The position numbers and the translations under genes were made by a program. Below are positions 26,550 to 36,219 of a DNA stretch of 64,000 nucleotides, piece by piece. Below the pieces are notes generated by a model that was not told the origin of the DNA, made no database searches, and worked only from the letters and a program-made list of their open reading frames with translations. The number at the start of each line of letters is the position of its first letter. Within the stretch, counting starts at the first letter, position 1. Source of the DNA: Anaerolineales bacterium (lineage in GTDB: Bacteria > Chloroflexota > Anaerolineae > Anaerolineales > Villigracilaceae); the NCBI GenBank assembly GCA_020634895.1, contig JACKAV010000010.1, positions 1-64,000 of the forward strand, given 5' to 3'.

Positions 26550-28160
26550 ATGACGACAAAATATCTATTCTTTACCGGCGGCGTGGTCTCGTCGGTCGGC
26601 AAAGGCGTGACGGCGGCGGCGACGGGCTTGCTGTTGAAGGAACGCGGATTCAAGGTGGCGGTTCAAAAACTGGACCCGTACATCAACGTGGACCCCGGCA
26701 CGATGTCGCCGTATCAGCACGGCGAGGTATACGTCCTCGATGACGGCGCAGAAACGGACCTCGATCTTGGTCACTACGAACGGTTCATTGACATCCGCCT
26801 GAGCCGCGTCAGCAACTTCACTACCGGGCAGGTCTACGCTGAGACCATCGCCAAGGAGCGTCGTGGAGATTATCTCGGCGGGACGATCCAGGTCATTCCG
26901 CACATCACGAACGAGATCAAACGCCGCATCGGTCTGGTGGAAAAAGAAACCGGCGCGGAGATCGTCATTCTCGAAGTCGGCGGGACGGTGGGCGACATCG
27001 AATCGCAGCCATTCCTCGAAGCGCTGCGCCAACTCCGCAACGAAGTCGGACGCGAGAATTGTTTATTCGTCCATGTCACCTGGCTGCCGGTCATCGGCGC
27101 GACGGGTGAGATCAAGACCAAGCCTACGCAGCACTCAGTCGCTGCTTTGCGGTCTATTGGTATTTCGCCCAACGTCATCATCGCGCGCGCCGATCAGGAT
27201 ATCGAGCGGAGTTTGTGCGACAAGATCGCCCTTTTCTGCGACGTTGAAAAAGATGCGGTCATTCCGATGAAAACCGCCAGCGTTCTCTATGAAGTGCCTT
27301 TGCTGCTGGAAGAACTCGGCGTCGGCGAATTGATGCTTAACAAACTCGGTTTGAAAGCTACTCTCGAGCCGGATATGCGTCCGTGGCGAAAGCTGGTGGA
27401 TGAGGTCAAAAAGGAAAAACCGACGGTCAATGTGGCGCTGGTCGGAAAATATGTCGAGCTGCAGGATGCGTATATGTCTGTGCGCGAGGCGCTGAAACAT
27501 GCCGCGCTTGCCAACAGCGTGGAAATGTCCATTAGCTGGGTACATTCGGCAGACCTCGAAAAAGATAAGGGCTGGGATGTCGTCAAACGGGCGGATGCGG
27601 TTCTCGTGCCCGGCGGCTTCGGCTCGCGCGGCGTCGAAGGCAAAATCCTTGCGGCGCGATATGCCCGCGAGAACAACGTCCCTTATTTAGGGCTTTGCCT
27701 CGGCATGCAAACCATGTGCATCGAGTTTGCCCGCAATGTACTCGACCATGAAGACGCCAACTCGTCGGAATTCGACCGCAGCACCGAGCACCCCGTCATT
27801 GACCTGATGCTCGACCAGCGCTCCATCACGGATATGGGCGGGACCATGCGCCTCGGACTCTATCCATGCCTGCTCCAGCCTGAGACAAAGGCAGCCAATG
27901 CCTACGCCGTTCCCAGCGTGGAAGAAAGGCATCGGCATCGTTTCGAGTTCAACAACGCCTACCGAACAGAATTCGAGAAACATGGAATGGTGTTCTCCGG
28001 TCTTTCCCCCGATGGTCGTCTTGTGGAGATCGCAGAACTAAAGGATCATCCATACATGGTGGCTAGCCAATTCCACCCCGAATTTCTCTCACGCCCGATG
28101 AAACCGCATCCATTGTTTGTGGGGCTGATAAAAGCGGCTAAAGAAAAAGCGGGAAAATAA
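26550..28160 (+). CDS. pyrG: CTP synthase
   Basis: Converts UTP, ATP and glutamine to CTP. 536 aa, normal length. The synthase domain starts TKYLFFTGGVVSSVGKG with the P-loop-like motif, followed by PYINVDPGTMSPYQHGEVYV. The glutamine amidotransferase domain carries the nucleophile in LGLCLGMQTMCIEFARN, and the His-x-Glu pair lies in SQFHPEFLSRP near the C-terminus. CAGGAG lies ahead of the ATG. It is probably monocistronic, ending at a terminator. Confidence 0.98.
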   Translation: MTTKYLFFTGGVVSSVGKGVTAAATGLLLKERGFKVAVQKLDPYINVDPGTMSPYQHGEVYVLDDGAETDLDLGHYERFIDIRLSRVSNFTTGQVYAETIAKERRGDYLGGTIQVIPHITNEIKRRIGLVEKETGAEIVILEVGGTVGDIESQPFLEALRQLRNEVGRENCLFVHVTWLPVIGATGEIKTKPTQHSVAALRSIGISPNVIIARADQDIERSLCDKIALFCDVEKDAVIPMKTASVLYEVPLLLEELGVGELMLNKLGLKATLEPDMRPWRKLVDEVKKEKPTVNVALVGKYVELQDAYMSVREALKHAALANSVEMSISWVHSADLEKDKGWDVVKRADAVLVPGGFGSRGVEGKILAARYARENNVPYLGLCLGMQTMCIEFARNVLDHEDANSSEFDRSTEHPVIDLMLDQRSITDMGGTMRLGLYPCLLQPETKAANAYAVPSVEERHRHRFEFNNAYRTEFEKHGMVFSGLSPDGRLVEIAELKDHPYMVASQFHPEFLSRPMKPHPLFVGLIKAAKEKAGK

Positions 28161-28173
28161 ATCTGAACATAAT

Positions 28174-28220
28174 AAGAAAAGCACCCCTGCATGAATTCTT
28201 TCGCAGGAGGTGCTTTTCTT
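28174..28220. terminator. Terminator between pyrG and the macroglobulin gene
   Basis: AAGAAAAGCACC and GGTGCTTTTCTT form the outer stem, and CTGC/GCAG extends it. A and T tracts on both sides suit convergent genes. Confidence 0.8.
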
Positions 28221-28255
28221 ATCCATTATTCTGGGTCAGTTCATCTTAACACCTG

Positions 28256-31200
28256 TCACTTCACAGTAAACGAACTGCCCGCACCATGCCCGCTGACATC
28301 GGGGAAATAGAACTCAAAGGCAGAAGGCGGTATGACGTTGAACACTCCCAGATTACTCGCGCGTACAAGGTAGGTGTAAACATACGTACCCGCGGGGAGA
28401 TAATCTGCTGAAAGTGAAATCTTCTCATCCTGAATTTGGATGTTATCGAAGTACCACCAGCCCCAGCCTTTTTCTTTTAGTCCCGCAATCGTGATCGTGG
28501 ATGGCACAAGCGTATCCTGTTGCAGCGTGGAATCCACCGCCTCAAACCCCGCCGGAAGCGGATCATCCACCACGACATAATGCAGCGCTGACGGCGCGAC
28601 GATGGTCAGGCGCACATGCAGCAAATCGCCCATATCCGCTGATGTGACCGGGTTCTTCTCATCGTCAAGCAGATAGTATTCGCGTTTGATGAAAATTCCC
28701 TTCTCAACCGGTTGAACATTCTGCACGTTCAAAGTCGCATTCAGGAATGCAGTGTAATACAAATTCCCTTCCCCGCTTCCGCGCGAGACGACAAGATAAT
28801 TCAGCTCCTGTTTCAGCAATTCTTGCAACCCGATCTTTAGGTCAGTGGTTTCGGTGAGATGCTGCGGATCAACATTCCCTTCCGCAATGGAATCGCCGTT
28901 CAGACCAACCGCAAAGGAATATTGAGACTGGAATTCATTTTGCTGCTCAAGCCAGTTGACCAAAGCGATCAACGTCCACGCCGTATCCTGAGTGGACGCC
29001 CAATGCGTCCCTTTGCGATTCGCCATCAGCCAACGCACGGCATTGGTCGTGGTCGGATTTTCCGGATCAACCTGGATATAGGTATTCAAGACAATGGCTG
29101 TCGTGCGGACATCCGTGTTCCAGTTGTAATAATCGTTGAAATCCTCCTCCCAGTGGGCACCCGAAGCTGAAAGAACAGCAGCAGCTTGAAGGTCCGAAAG
29201 AAGCGAAGGAATCCGTTCGTCATTCGGGTCCAGCAAATGGATCGCCTGCGTCAGATATGCCTTTCCATACAAACTCAACCTGTCATTGTTCTGATAAAGG
29301 AAATTCAATTGAGACGCGCCCGGGCTCAGTTTTTCTCCATCCGCAAGCACATACAATATAAAGGCTTGACGGTTGTATTCCCAAACCGGGTCATTGTTCG
29401 TGAGATATTTTAGATTGTCCTTGAGGTATGCGAAGCCGTTTTCCAAAACAGCATCCGAAACGGGATAGCCCGCCTTTTGCGCCTCGATCAAACCATAAAG
29501 AACATACGCGCTCACATATGGATCGCTATCGGGTCCACTCCACCAACTCCAACCGCCGTTGTAATATTGGTTTGCATAGATGCGCTGTAACGCGGTATTA
29601 ACCTGACCATCGATGTTGGCACTCAACTCATTGGTCACGCCTGCCGCTTTCAAAATCCGCGCAGTGATGACATTCGGCAAAAAGCGCGAGACGGTTTGCT
29701 CCATGCAGAGATATGGATAATCTTCGAGATAGGTAAGGCTCGGCTGAATGGATGCCGTCAACGAAGGCGATATCTGGACGTCCACCGAAGCGTTTGTGTA
29801 CGTGGACGGATCCGGCAAAAGCAGCGCCTCAGTAACGGACCCGCGGCTGGTCAACATCCCAGACGTTCCCCCGGTCTCTGACACCGTGTAGCGATAGACG
29901 GGAATCCCCTGCCCCGGCAGTGTCCCGAGTGAAGGTTTGCTCGCGTCGCTCAAACTGCCGCTGACGGCTGTTGCCGTAATGTCCACGCGCTCAGCATCCA
30001 TGTTGACATTGGTGTTCCAAAACACATATTTTTGCTGATTCGCTGGAACATCCACGCGCTGTGTCTTTTCAGAAGTTATTTCAAGCCCGTCGGCATCGAG
30101 ATTTACCTCGACTGTTAACGCCGAATCTGTGTTGTTATGTACCGCGGCACCGATCTGAACTTCGTCTCCCACAATAAAGAAACGCGGAGTTTGAATCTGC
30201 ACATACAAAGGCTTGTTGGTCTGTATCTCAACCGAGCCTTCGCCCACGAGACTGTCCACAGTTGCGGCGCGGACATCCGCGTGCCATGTTGTTAGATTCT
30301 CCGGCAGCGTGAACGTGACCTGCGCCTCTCCCTTATCGTCTGTGACCACCTGTGCGCGGAAGACAGCCGTATCCTTGAAGTTCTCGCGCACCGTGACCAC
30401 GCCTTCGCTGTCGCCGCCGCCACCGCCGCTGATGATTCCTTCCGCCACCGATTCACGGAATTCCTTGTTGTATGCGTCGGCGTTGGTAATCAAGCCATTT
30501 GCGGTAATGACGCTTAATGCGCGCGGCGCATAGAAACTCGTCAACATGGGTTGGCTGTTTGGACCCGTCAACGCCATAACGGCTTTATCGATCACTGCAA
30601 GGGACACGTCCGCTGAAACGGGAGAACCTTTGTAATCAGTAGTCTTGATCGTATAAGTGATCTCATCGCCGGGTCCCGCCGTTTTCTTATCCACTGAAAC
30701 ATCCACATTAAGCGACTTCTGCTTTGTGTCGATATTGATGGTCGCCATGCCTACTTTGTAGGTTGGCGTCCCTGTAACCTCCGCGCCGCTAATGACCACA
30801 ACAGAGACATACGCGATCGGAGCAAACTCATCTGTGATCGGAAGTTTGTAGATCGTGCTGTTTCCGTCCAGAGCGAGAACATCGCTTTTGTAGATATGTC
30901 CGCGTTCGTAGGTGACCAGCGCATAAACTTCGCCTTCGAACGGCTGGGCGATCAGCAATCTCGCGGTGTCGCCGGGAGAGTAAATATCCTTATCGGGTAT
31001 CAAGCTGAAGGTGCGGTCATTTGTCTGTCGCCAGGGAACGTATCCGCTGCTGGCAACCCAGAAATAGGTCGAGGCTTGATGCGTATGTCCTTTTGAATCC
31101 TTCGTGCTGACAACGGCTTTGAATACCCCGCCTTTGGTCGGTGTGAACGAGACTGTCGCATGACCTTCCGCATCGGTTGTCAAAATCTGGCGTCCCGCCG

Positions 31201-34180
31201 GGGTTTCCTTGACCGACGATTTCCAGGTCAGATTCCCCTGCGCGTCCTTTTCCTGTACGCTGAACCATTGACGCTCAACAAAACTGACCGTGACAGACTG
31301 ATCTGGAATCGGATTTGAATCCCAATCGAGGACGATGACATCAAAATCCTGCGGCTCACCCTGCACAGCGACATACGAATTGGAGCGGATGCCCGCATAA
31401 TATTCGCTTTGATGCACGACCAAACTCGTACTGCCGCTGACAACATTCCCGGTCACATCCGTAACATTGACACTGAACGTAGCCCGCTGGCTGGCGGTCA
31501 CATCCGTAAGCGTGAATTCCTGCTCGATATCGACGTGACCATTTGCATCCATTTCCGCATCGCCCTGACTAATTGTCTGCCTTGATGGACGTGTTTCATC
31601 CGCATAATACAAATCACGTTCCCAATCCGTAAAGCTGTATCCCTGATAATCCGCGGAAGAGGGAGTAAATGAATAATCGGAAGTTTCAATGAACCACTGC
31701 GCCTGCGCGTTGGACACAGCCCCGCCCGAATAATAGGTTGCATCCAGGCTGAAGTTCGCAGAATCTCCGATCAGAATTTCCGATTGATCCGAAGCGACAT
31801 TCACTTCGAATTCAGGCTTTTCATACTCCGCCACGCGGAAGCTGACGCTGCTGATAATGGAGTCGTCATCGTCCTTCGTCCGCAATGCGCGGACCGTATA
31901 AGTCCCTACCGCCGCATCAGAGGAAAGATTCAGCACATCGGTAAAACTACCCAGATCAGAAATCGGGACATATTTTTCAAAAATGGATTCATCTCCAAAA
32001 CGGCAAACGACATAGACCTCATCCACGGTTGGCAGGCTGTAATGCAAGTCGTCATCATCGCGGACAATCCCTTTGAAATACACTTCCTGCCCCGGGCGGT
32101 AAATAGCGCGGTCTGTGTACATATAGGCAAAAATATCCCGCTGTTCACCGTAATATCCAGAACTGATCCCAAAACTACCGGGTCGTGCGCCGTCACCCCA
32201 GTAAATGGCTGTAAAGCCGAAATGCGCGCCATCATCGACCAAAGCGAAGTACGGCTGCGCATCCAGCTCGCTTAACAGTACTGTTCCTTTATCGTCAGTG
32301 CGACCATTGCCAACTTCATTGAAGTAGACGTCATAAAAAGTGACCGGCACATTCGACTGCGGTGTACCCGACTTCAAATCCGTCACCCATGCCAACCCAT
32401 CACGCATGGCGCTTTTGAGGACGATATTATCCGAAGCGATGAAGAGCAATTTCCCTTGAAGGATTTCCGAGCCTGCTTTTTCGCGCCGTGTGATGTAGTA
32501 ATACCCTGAGCCCAAAGGATTTCCCGCATCATCCTCCAACAGAAGCTGCTCAACGTCCATGACATTTGTGCCGCCCTCGAACGCAAAATCCCACTCGCGG
32601 ACGGGTTTATTTCGGGGCTTGAATTTTTCCTCATAAGAAGATTCGCGGAAGATAAATCCCACCTCATCGAGATCAAGCGGGTAAATGGCTACATACTCAT
32701 TCTCAACATTGAGGTGCTCATAATAAATATCCTGCTGACCATCAAATTGGAAAGTCAGCGGGTCGTTCGGCAGCGCAAGACGAGAGTACGGTCTGTAATC
32801 GCCATTTTGGAAAGTAAACGCATATTCATCGTTGATGAAATTACCGTAAATATCGCGCATGCCCGGAAGCAAACGCACAACATATTCAACCGCCGGGTCA
32901 AGCCCATAAACAGAAACATAATTCGTATCGCCGTAAAAATAGGAAGAAAATTGTCCGCCATCTTCCAACGCCGGGGTGATCTGAATTCGGCTCTCGACAC
33001 TATCCAAATCCATTTCAGAGGCGAAGTTGATCGTCAGGTAGGCAGAGAAATCTCCGCTTTTCGAACCAGCCGCAGGGAAGGTGCTCTTAACAGAAGGCAG
33101 CGGCATGGTCGAAAAACTGGAAGACCATTCAGATTCCAAATGTCCGCCATCCTGCGCCGCCGCAGATGCGTCCACAGTGAGTCGATAGAAACTTCCAATG
33201 GTATACAACTTACTCGGAGTAACCGTCACTTCTGTTCCGGCTTCATTCCACGCAAAGTCAACCGGAAATTCCGCGCCCGTTTCGATATTCGTGATCGTCG
33301 TTGCCCGCTCGACGCTTTTCTGGTCCATCGGCAGGCTGCTGTCAAAATCAATCACAACAGGCTGGTTCAAGCGGATATGATCCAACCTCGCATTCCTATC
33401 CATCCAATATCCATTTTTCATGAAAACGGATTGGACTGCGGGAGCCTGTGTGGAAAATTCGGATTGGTACGAATCTTCCATCAGATTGCCGCTGACATCC
33501 TCCAACCCCGCCTCCACGCGGACCTTATAACTGGTGCCGCTCTTCAAGCCTTCGCTCGGCTCGAAAACATACACCGACGAACTGATCCATTCCCCTTTGC
33601 CTTCCAATTCAGGCGTAATGACAACCGGCTGCGGAAGATTCCCCTGATTGCTGGGAACCGTCAACGGGACAATGGGATGGTTGAACACCACTGTAATGGC
33701 AGAGCCAACGTCCACGGAAGACGCGCCGTCGATGGGAAAGAAATCGGTCACGCCCAATTTGTCGATGGTGAAAAAGCGGAGTCTGATATTTTCCTTCGGG
33801 CTCCCCCCATCTACATCAGTAAGTTGAGTGGAGATCATGAACTGATACTCCGAGGATGGAACCCAATTTGAGTTGGGAGTGAAGGACAAGGTTCGAGCAT
33901 CGTCCCAGCTTATTTCGCCGGAGACAGGCTCGAGGTCCGCGTTGAGAACCGAAAAGGCATCCCCGCTTTCGGTCTGGTCAATATCACGGTCAAATGTGAT
34001 TTGAATGGGAGAATTCAAGTCCAGCCATTGACCATCTGCAGGAGATTGACCCACAACCTGCGGACCAGTTTCCTCAACGGTGAGCGCTGGCACGGAACCT
34101 GAAATTTTTTTGATAAGTACCCCGCCGGTAAAAGCAACCAGAACACCCACTATGATCCAAAAAATCAATCGTTTATTCAT
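28256..34180 (-). CDS. Alpha-2-macroglobulin family protein with thioester
   Basis: 1974 aa, among the largest bacterial members. An N-terminal membrane anchor (about residues 5-24) is followed by three or so Ig-like Big_5 modules (each with a P-x-DG...ITFDRDI or VVFNHPI signature), macroglobulin domains and the MG/bait region. The central A2M segment is near SVVVRENFKDTAVFRAQV. The thioester domain has C1492-M-E-Q1495 in the context YPYLCMEQTVSR, so the reactive Cys-Gln pair is kept. A C-terminal receptor-like domain follows. Bacterial A2Ms trap proteases in the envelope and often work with PBP1C; a pbpC gene is present about 20 kb away. The gene is monocistronic. Confidence 0.92.
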   Translation of the reverse strand: MNKRLIFWIIVGVLVAFTGGVLIKKISGSVPALTVEETGPQVVGQSPADGQWLDLNSPIQITFDRDIDQTESGDAFSVLNADLEPVSGEISWDDARTLSFTPNSNWVPSSEYQFMISTQLTDVDGGSPKENIRLRFFTIDKLGVTDFFPIDGASSVDVGSAITVVFNHPIVPLTVPSNQGNLPQPVVITPELEGKGEWISSSVYVFEPSEGLKSGTSYKVRVEAGLEDVSGNLMEDSYQSEFSTQAPAVQSVFMKNGYWMDRNARLDHIRLNQPVVIDFDSSLPMDQKSVERATTITNIETGAEFPVDFAWNEAGTEVTVTPSKLYTIGSFYRLTVDASAAAQDGGHLESEWSSSFSTMPLPSVKSTFPAAGSKSGDFSAYLTINFASEMDLDSVESRIQITPALEDGGQFSSYFYGDTNYVSVYGLDPAVEYVVRLLPGMRDIYGNFINDEYAFTFQNGDYRPYSRLALPNDPLTFQFDGQQDIYYEHLNVENEYVAIYPLDLDEVGFIFRESSYEEKFKPRNKPVREWDFAFEGGTNVMDVEQLLLEDDAGNPLGSGYYYITRREKAGSEILQGKLLFIASDNIVLKSAMRDGLAWVTDLKSGTPQSNVPVTFYDVYFNEVGNGRTDDKGTVLLSELDAQPYFALVDDGAHFGFTAIYWGDGARPGSFGISSGYYGEQRDIFAYMYTDRAIYRPGQEVYFKGIVRDDDDLHYSLPTVDEVYVVCRFGDESIFEKYVPISDLGSFTDVLNLSSDAAVGTYTVRALRTKDDDDSIISSVSFRVAEYEKPEFEVNVASDQSEILIGDSANFSLDATYYSGGAVSNAQAQWFIETSDYSFTPSSADYQGYSFTDWERDLYYADETRPSRQTISQGDAEMDANGHVDIEQEFTLTDVTASQRATFSVNVTDVTGNVVSGSTSLVVHQSEYYAGIRSNSYVAVQGEPQDFDVIVLDWDSNPIPDQSVTVSFVERQWFSVQEKDAQGNLTWKSSVKETPAGRQILTTDAEGHATVSFTPTKGGVFKAVVSTKDSKGHTHQASTYFWVASSGYVPWRQTNDRTFSLIPDKDIYSPGDTARLLIAQPFEGEVYALVTYERGHIYKSDVLALDGNSTIYKLPITDEFAPIAYVSVVVISGAEVTGTPTYKVGMATINIDTKQKSLNVDVSVDKKTAGPGDEITYTIKTTDYKGSPVSADVSLAVIDKAVMALTGPNSQPMLTSFYAPRALSVITANGLITNADAYNKEFRESVAEGIISGGGGGDSEGVVTVRENFKDTAVFRAQVVTDDKGEAQVTFTLPENLTTWHADVRAATVDSLVGEGSVEIQTNKPLYVQIQTPRFFIVGDEVQIGAAVHNNTDSALTVEVNLDADGLEITSEKTQRVDVPANQQKYVFWNTNVNMDAERVDITATAVSGSLSDASKPSLGTLPGQGIPVYRYTVSETGGTSGMLTSRGSVTEALLLPDPSTYTNASVDVQISPSLTASIQPSLTYLEDYPYLCMEQTVSRFLPNVITARILKAAGVTNELSANIDGQVNTALQRIYANQYYNGGWSWWSGPDSDPYVSAYVLYGLIEAQKAGYPVSDAVLENGFAYLKDNLKYLTNNDPVWEYNRQAFILYVLADGEKLSPGASQLNFLYQNNDRLSLYGKAYLTQAIHLLDPNDERIPSLLSDLQAAAVLSASGAHWEEDFNDYYNWNTDVRTTAIVLNTYIQVDPENPTTTNAVRWLMANRKGTHWASTQDTAWTLIALVNWLEQQNEFQSQYSFAVGLNGDSIAEGNVDPQHLTETTDLKIGLQELLKQELNYLVVSRGSGEGNLYYTAFLNATLNVQNVQPVEKGIFIKREYYLLDDEKNPVTSADMGDLLHVRLTIVAPSALHYVVVDDPLPAGFEAVDSTLQQDTLVPSTITIAGLKEKGWGWWYFDNIQIQDEKISLSADYLPAGTYVYTYLVRASNLGVFNVIPPSAFEFYFPDVSGHGAGSSFTVK

Positions 34181-34306
34181 TCATTCTGCCTTTCCCTACA
34201 TAAAGAAGTATGCTTTGAGTGGATTTTGTTGTCAAGTGGGCATAGCGTCGGACGCGGAAAATTTCATGCAGTGCGAGTCATAAGTTATAGTAAAATACCT
34301 CCTGCC

Positions 34307-34390
34307 GGGGCGATGGCGGAATCGGCAGACGCAACAGACTTAAAATCTGTCGTTGGTAACAACGTGAGGGTTCGACCCCCTCTCGCCCCA
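34307..34390 (+). tRNA. tRNA-Leu (anticodon UAA)
   Basis: Acceptor GGGGCGA/TCGCCCC with discriminator A, D arm GGCGGAATCGGCAGACGC, anticodon stem CAGAC-TTAAAAT-CTG giving UAA, a long class II variable arm (CGTTGGTAACAACG) and T arm AGGGTTCGACCCCCT. The genome does not encode the CCA end here (CTCC follows). A TATAGT lies about 16 bases upstream. Confidence 0.96.
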
Positions 34391-34455
34391 CTCCACCGTC
34401 ATTGCAGCATTCAAAACAGACTGTTGCAATGACGTTCGCATCTAAAGGCAAAAAA

Positions 34456-35607
34456 ATGTTCTTTACCCGTCAAATTTTGGAAGATATCGAAGACCGCAGC
34501 CTTGCGCCTTACGGAATGCGCAGCAAGGATACAAAAGGTCGCGCATATCTCGATGCCGAGCCTGAATACCGCACGACATTCCAGCGCGACCGCGACCGCA
34601 TTTTACACACAACAGCTTTTCGCCGCCTGGAATATAAGACGCAGGTTTTTATCAATTTCGAAGGGGACCATCTGCGCACCCGCCTCACCCACACACTGGA
34701 AGTTGCCCAGATCGGTCGGACGATCGCCCGTTCTTTGGGCGGGAACGAAGACCTCGTTGAAGCCATTTGCCTCGCGCACGATCTCGGACATTCGCCATTC
34801 GGTCATTCGGGTGAAGTTGCCCTTGCGCGCTTGATGAAGGATTACGGCGGCTTCGACCATAACAAACAGTCCCTGCGCATCGTAACGAAACTCGAACAGC
34901 GTTACCCGGAATTCCCCGGCTTGAACCTGACCTGGGAAGTGCGCGAAGGAATGGTGAAACACGAGTCGGAATACGATATTTCGGACGCCCGCGATTACAG
35001 CCCCGACTTGCGCGGAAATCTCGAAACGCAGATCGCCAATGTCGCGGACGAACTCGCCTACACGACACACGACCTCGACGACGGGCTGCGCTCAGGAATG
35101 TTAAACCCGCAGGCGCTGGAAGGCATTTCGCTTTGGGAGATCCTGCGCGAAACCTATAAATGGGACGGTCCCGTTCTGGACGACGTTGAGCGTCACCGCA
35201 TGATCCGTCAACTGGTCGGTTTGCTGGTCACGGACCTGGTCAAACAGACCGACGCGCGATTAAAGGAAAGCAAGGTCAATTCGGTTACTGATATTCAAAA
35301 ACTGAAACATAATGTCGTTGGATACAGCGAAGAAATGCAAAGACGCAACCGCGAACTGAAGGATTTGCTCTACAAAAAACTGTACAGGCACTATCGCGTC
35401 GTCCGCATGCAGGAAAAAGCGGAGCGGATCATCTCGGACCTGTTCCACGCCTATTGCGCCGAACCCGCCACCCTGCCTGACCACGTCCAGTTCTTCATCG
35501 AAAAGCGCGGACTCGAACGCACCACCTGCGATTACATTGCAGGCATGACAGACCGGTACGCGATCGAAGAACACGAAAAAATGTTCAACCCCACTGAGAA
35601 ACCGTAA
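34456..35607 (+). CDS. Deoxyguanosinetriphosphate triphosphohydrolase-like HD protein
   Basis: HD-domain dNTP triphosphohydrolase family, which breaks dNTPs into deoxynucleoside and triphosphate. 383 aa from ATG 34456; in-frame ATGs at 34402 and 34429 lie just past the tRNA and add unconserved residues. The metal site is seen in FRRLEYKTQVF, RLTHTLEVAQIGR, and CLAHDLGHSPFGHSGE with the HD pair, plus VADELAYTTHDLDDGL in the middle. The shorter type lacking Dgt specificity insertions is typical of bacteria outside enterics. GreA follows after about 100 bases. Confidence 0.92.
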   Translation: MFFTRQILEDIEDRSLAPYGMRSKDTKGRAYLDAEPEYRTTFQRDRDRILHTTAFRRLEYKTQVFINFEGDHLRTRLTHTLEVAQIGRTIARSLGGNEDLVEAICLAHDLGHSPFGHSGEVALARLMKDYGGFDHNKQSLRIVTKLEQRYPEFPGLNLTWEVREGMVKHESEYDISDARDYSPDLRGNLETQIANVADELAYTTHDLDDGLRSGMLNPQALEGISLWEILRETYKWDGPVLDDVERHRMIRQLVGLLVTDLVKQTDARLKESKVNSVTDIQKLKHNVVGYSEEMQRRNRELKDLLYKKLYRHYRVVRMQEKAERIISDLFHAYCAEPATLPDHVQFFIEKRGLERTTCDYIAGMTDRYAIEEHEKMFNPTEKP

Positions 35608-35704
35608 TTTTAATTTCGTTTCGACAGGGGGCATAAAGTAATGGATCACAGCCCCCATTTTCCCGACAAAACTTCTGCCATTATTCAGTAGGAAAGGAGA
35701 AAAC

Positions 35705-36166
35705 ATGACTCAACCAAACTATTTAACCGCCGAAGGTGAAGAAAAACTTCAAGCCGAGCTCAAAGAGCTGAAAGGACCCCGCCGCGAGGAATTGGCGGAA
35801 AGACTGCGCTCCGCCATTCAAATGGGCGATCTCTCCGAGAACGCTGATTATCACAAAGCCAAGGAAGACCAGGGCTTTCTGGAAGGGCGCATTCAGGAGA
35901 TCGAAGCCATCCTCCGCAATTCCGTGATCATCGAAAAGACGAACAGCGACTCAGTTTCCATCGGTTCACATGTCACCATTCAGGAAGAGGATTTCGACCC
36001 GGAAACGTATCATATCGTCGGTCCCACCGAAGCGGACCCGCGTCAGGGTCGCATCTCCCACGAGTCACCCATCGGTGTGGCGTTGCTGAACAAAAAAGTC
36101 GGACAGGTCGCCGAAGCCGAAACTCCCGGCGGGAAGATAAAATTCAAGATCATCAAAGTGGAATAG
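35705..36166 (+). CDS. greA: Transcription elongation factor GreA
   Basis: Rescues backtracked RNA polymerase by stimulating transcript cleavage. 153 aa, slightly shorter than the usual 158. The N-terminal coiled coil (about residues 10-75) includes AIQMGDLSENADYHKAKEDQ, which carries the acidic tip residues. The C-terminal FKBP-like domain begins near VSIGSHVTIQEED and ends HESPIGVALLNKKVGQ. GGAAAGGAG sits before the ATG. A terminator follows. Confidence 0.96.
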   Translation: MTQPNYLTAEGEEKLQAELKELKGPRREELAERLRSAIQMGDLSENADYHKAKEDQGFLEGRIQEIEAILRNSVIIEKTNSDSVSIGSHVTIQEEDFDPETYHIVGPTEADPRQGRISHESPIGVALLNKKVGQVAEAETPGGKIKFKIIKVE

Positions 36167-36171
36167 ACGAT

Positions 36172-36200
36172 AAAAAAACCGCTCCAAATGGAGCGGTTTT
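36172..36200. terminator. Terminator between greA and a convergent gene
   Basis: AAACCGCTCC/GGAGCGGTTT with an AAAT loop, preceded by seven A and followed by a T-rich stretch. Suitable for both directions. Confidence 0.85.
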
Positions 36201-36219
36201 CATTTTCATCTTTTTTGTT

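Noticed and set aside
32714..33871. 385-codon antisense frame within the macroglobulin gene
   Set aside because: It lies within clear Ig-like modules on the minus strand, with no promoter or family signature.
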